In this document: one piece after another, positions 61,344 through 64,000 of the stretch
How the letters are laid out: every line of letters begins with the position of its first letter
Position numbering within the stretch: the first letter of the stretch is position 1
Assembly (NCBI GenBank): GCA_035048495.1
Contig: CM068545.1
Location: 39,942,225 to 40,006,224 of the forward strand
Direction: 5' to 3'
DNA length: 64,000 nucleotides
Source of the DNA: Euptelea pleiosperma
Lineage: Eukaryota; Streptophyta; Magnoliopsida; Ranunculales; Eupteleaceae
Notes under the pieces: model-generated
What the model was told of the DNA's origin: nothing
Database searches by the model: none
Seen by the model: only the letters and a program-made list of their open reading frames with translations
Program-made: the position numbers and the translations under genes

Positions 61344-63216
61344 TAAAGATGAAAGGGCCGGGATCGGGGGAAAGAAACTAGAACCTACAAAGAACTTTTT
61401 ACCTAATCTACTAAATCATCGATCTACCCAAAATTGGACGGCTTTCCTTCTATTCACTTTTTAGTACAAAAGCCAAGCTGATTAGAGTCGATGGATCAAA
61501 ATGAATAGTTGTTTGAAAAAGGGATGAATTAGCATTAAATACAAATCCACGTGGCGGGCGGGCGGGCGCTCAACATCGGCTCTTGGGCATGTCTTCTCCT
61601 ATTCTCCTCAACAACTCTGCAACTTTTTTGTGTTTTCTTTGCGGTTTGGGTTTGCAAATCCTAATGTTGTAATGCCTAAGCATATTACTCCTATCTGCTG
61701 AGACATACAAGCTCCTAACTGTAGAGAAAACACATAAAAACACAAATGAGCGGTTCATTTGGCACCAGTAAGGTGGAGATTTGGTATATCACAGAGAAAC
61801 TAAGCAAAGCAACATCCTTGTGGATGGATTGGGCAATTGGAGTGCTTGACACCACAAAATCAAAACTCTTGTAACCTGAATTCTGAGCAAATTGGTTCAT
61901 TTTCTATCACCCAACCTATATGCATTTGTTTTCTGTTCTTTGTGTCCATTTTCTTTTGATATGTAACTGTGAGAAACAGGAGATGCAATGATGTTCCATA
62001 TTCAATGAAAATTAATTCCATAAGAAGATTATAGGAAAAAAAAGAATTTACTGCTCATTTTGTATCTCCTTCCAATTATTGGTATTGGATTGAACAAAAT
62101 TATAAAAATTACGATTTATGATCCTAATTTAGAGTTGAATTGTTATTTTCTCCCAAATAAACCTATAATAATCCTCTTCCGACCCATTCCACATAATCAT
62201 CTCCAGATAATAGAGACTGTTACAAAATTTCTAAACGTTTGACATGTAGGGACCACTTATACCATCGACATTTAATGAAGAAAATCTATTCCGGGCAAAA
62301 GACGTACACTAGGAGATCTGTTGGGGAAGGAGAAGTGGAGAAGTCTCTTACTCAACAATTTAGCCACCTTAACGTATGGATCTAGGATGGATTCCTAAAT
62401 CCTCTTTATTGATGACGCATAGACCTTTGACTTGTATGGCAACACCTATCAATTAACACCTCTAAGGGGAATAATCAATAAGGAAACAAATTCAAAATTT
62501 AAATATACTTACTATAATTACACTAACAAATCATCAATGCATAAGATAGTACGGAATTGAATAATAACCTATTAAGTAAAGATTCTCTAGATTTTCAAAT
62601 TGGAATCAACATGGAATGACTATTCACTTACCTAAGGCAACATGGAATGTCCACACTTTTTTTAGAGTGATGATCACATGGGCCAGGCTGCTCTATCAAC
62701 GCGTCCATGGTACCCATTGTTGGCAACTTTTGATTAGTTGCCAACTCACCTCAGGCTGCGCAGTAGCTACTTCAATATATTCTAAAATAGAATAGTTTAA
62801 CAATTTAAAATTATATTATACTATTTTAACTTACAAATGTTAACTTATCCAAAAAAACATTTTCTCTTTTACTTCTTTCTTCTTTCATCTCTCTTGACTT
62901 TATCTTCTTTCTTTAATTTTTTGCACTTTTTTTAGGTTCCTCTCCTACACCGGAGCCAACCTCCACCTCCTTGCCATCACCGGAATTTATAGTGTACCTC
63001 TTTGCCCCCCTTTCTCTATTTCTCTCTCTCAGAAAATCCAAAACAGAGAAAACCCAACCACTTGCCCTCCCTCTCTCATCTTCTTGAACTTCGTTTTTCT
63101 TGTGGGGGTTTTCCTAAACAATATGTTCTTTTGAATAAACTTAAGCGGTTCCTAATGATTTTGTGATGTACATTCTTCATTTTATCTGTTTATGCTATCT
63201 TGATTCATTAGGTTTG
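61344..63216. other. Intergenic stretch, nothing recognised
   Basis: Contains a GGCGGGCGGGCGGGCG run near 61554-61569 and short minus-strand ORFs (61570-61900) without family resemblance. No promoter, RNA gene or terminal repeat identified. Confidence 0.4.
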
Positions 63217-64000
63217 TGTCACGCCCCGAATTTTGGGTTCTATGACCCGACCTGAATACCCATGGGTTGACCCATTTACCCAAGATCCAGGGTGTGATAA
63301 AGATAAAAATTTTATTATGATGTCACCTAGTCTAGTCACATTCAATATATAATGTCATTAAAAGTGACCAAAATATCCAATTAATTCCTTAAAAGTTCAT
63401 ACTAAAACTTTAAATCATAAATGGTCTGATTACATCATTAATAACTAAATTAAAATAAAAGATTTAACTAGATCTGTTCATCCGCCTATTCCATCTCATG
63501 AGGCCCATTGTCCCACTGAGGGTCATCCTTTAGGTAATCATCGTCATTCCATTGGGGACCGTTCTTTAAGTGGTCTTGATTCGTTACATCTGGAATTTCG
63601 TGGCATAAAAGGCCGTGAGCAATGACACTCAGTAGTAAAGTACCACACTGCTTACAAGTTAAACATACAATTATGTATAGAGAATAACACTATAATTTTA
63701 TTAAATCAGACATACATCAAATATCAATGAGGAATTAAATATAGATGCAACAAGATAATTAATTCTTAAATTGCAGATGTAAATTAATGATAAATGAGCT
63801 ATAACACGCTAACCCTAATGCTTAACCCATGAGGGTGTCCTTCTCCTGCTCACCTCCGGAGCATAGATTCCCTTCGAAGCTCTTTCCAGGCAAAAACTAG
63901 TCCAACTTCAACTTGGGCCCTCTGCAAATCAAGTGAAAGGGAGTCTAGTTTGATTCAACTTGGGCCCTCCGCAAACCAAGTGAAAAGGAGTCTAGTTCAA
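63217..64000 (-). mobile_element. Edge of a Ty3/gypsy LTR, running out of the window
   Basis: Begins TGTCACGCCCCGAATTTTGG, the reverse complement of the (CG)GGGCGTGACA terminus seen on the gypsy LTRs here, so the LTR is in minus orientation. The interior differs from those LTRs, so it is a different family. Whether it is a solo LTR or a full element cannot be seen. Confidence 0.6.
63907..64000. repeat. Tandem repeat, period about 47 bp
   Basis: Two copies starting TTCAACTTGGGCCCTC at 63907 and 63954 are nearly identical and each ends AGGGAGTCTAGTT / AGGAGTCTAGTT. The array may continue past the window edge. Confidence 0.8.

Overview
This is nuclear DNA of a flowering plant, species not identifiable from the sequence alone. 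It is dominated by transposable elements. The one host gene I recognise is on the minus strand: a chloroplast-type 3-isopropylmalate dehydrogenase (leucine biosynthesis). Six of its exons assemble cleanly with GT-AG introns and no frame break. Exons 1-3 lie at 53941-54599, exons 4-5 at 33752-34012 and exon 6 at 6097-6183. The C-terminal exons are not visible and should lie to the left of the window. Introns 1, 2 and 4 are 119, 93 and 96 nt. Introns 3 and 5 are 19,928 and 27,568 nt and are packed with nested mobile elements, and intron 6 exceeds 6 kb. Almost everything from 1 to 54,599 is therefore intron of a single gene.

Intron 6 part (1-6096): a LINE tail, a 418-bp TIR element, a degenerate Ty1/copia remnant and an old GC-rich TIR element, which carries the first copy of a non-autonomous hAT-like family (here called the CAAGG family).

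Intron 5 (6184-33751): a decayed Ty3/gypsy fragment split by a hAT-like element, a foldback element and a minus-strand copia; two 5'-truncated LINE tails; a 2.9-kb probable Mutator-like element with nested contents and a stretch resembling plant mitochondrial DNA; a 133-bp hAT MITE; and a near full-length L1-type LINE (20454-33629, minus). The LINE is interrupted by a 5.55-kb copia element and by the second CAAGG copy.

Intron 3 (34013-53940): two related Ty3/gypsy elements of the Tekay/Del type with ~2-kb LTRs. One has a large internal deletion and carries the third CAAGG copy in its 3' LTR. Both appear to sit inside a still older TIR element whose ends are at 35411 and 53876. A LINE tail lies between them.

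Upstream of the gene (54600-64000): a 361-bp TIR element sits about 80 bp before the start codon. Next come a second inverted-repeat element, a probable ~6-kb non-autonomous Helitron ending in a hairpin plus CTAG, a decayed CACTA terminus inside it, and at 63217 the edge of another gypsy LTR that runs out of the window.

Five LINE-derived segments, three CAAGG hAT copies, two copia elements sharing an unusual TG...CT LTR terminus, and two gypsy elements sharing a covarying hairpin array give a good record of successive insertions into one essential gene. No tRNA, rRNA, CRISPR or bacterial-type operon was seen.
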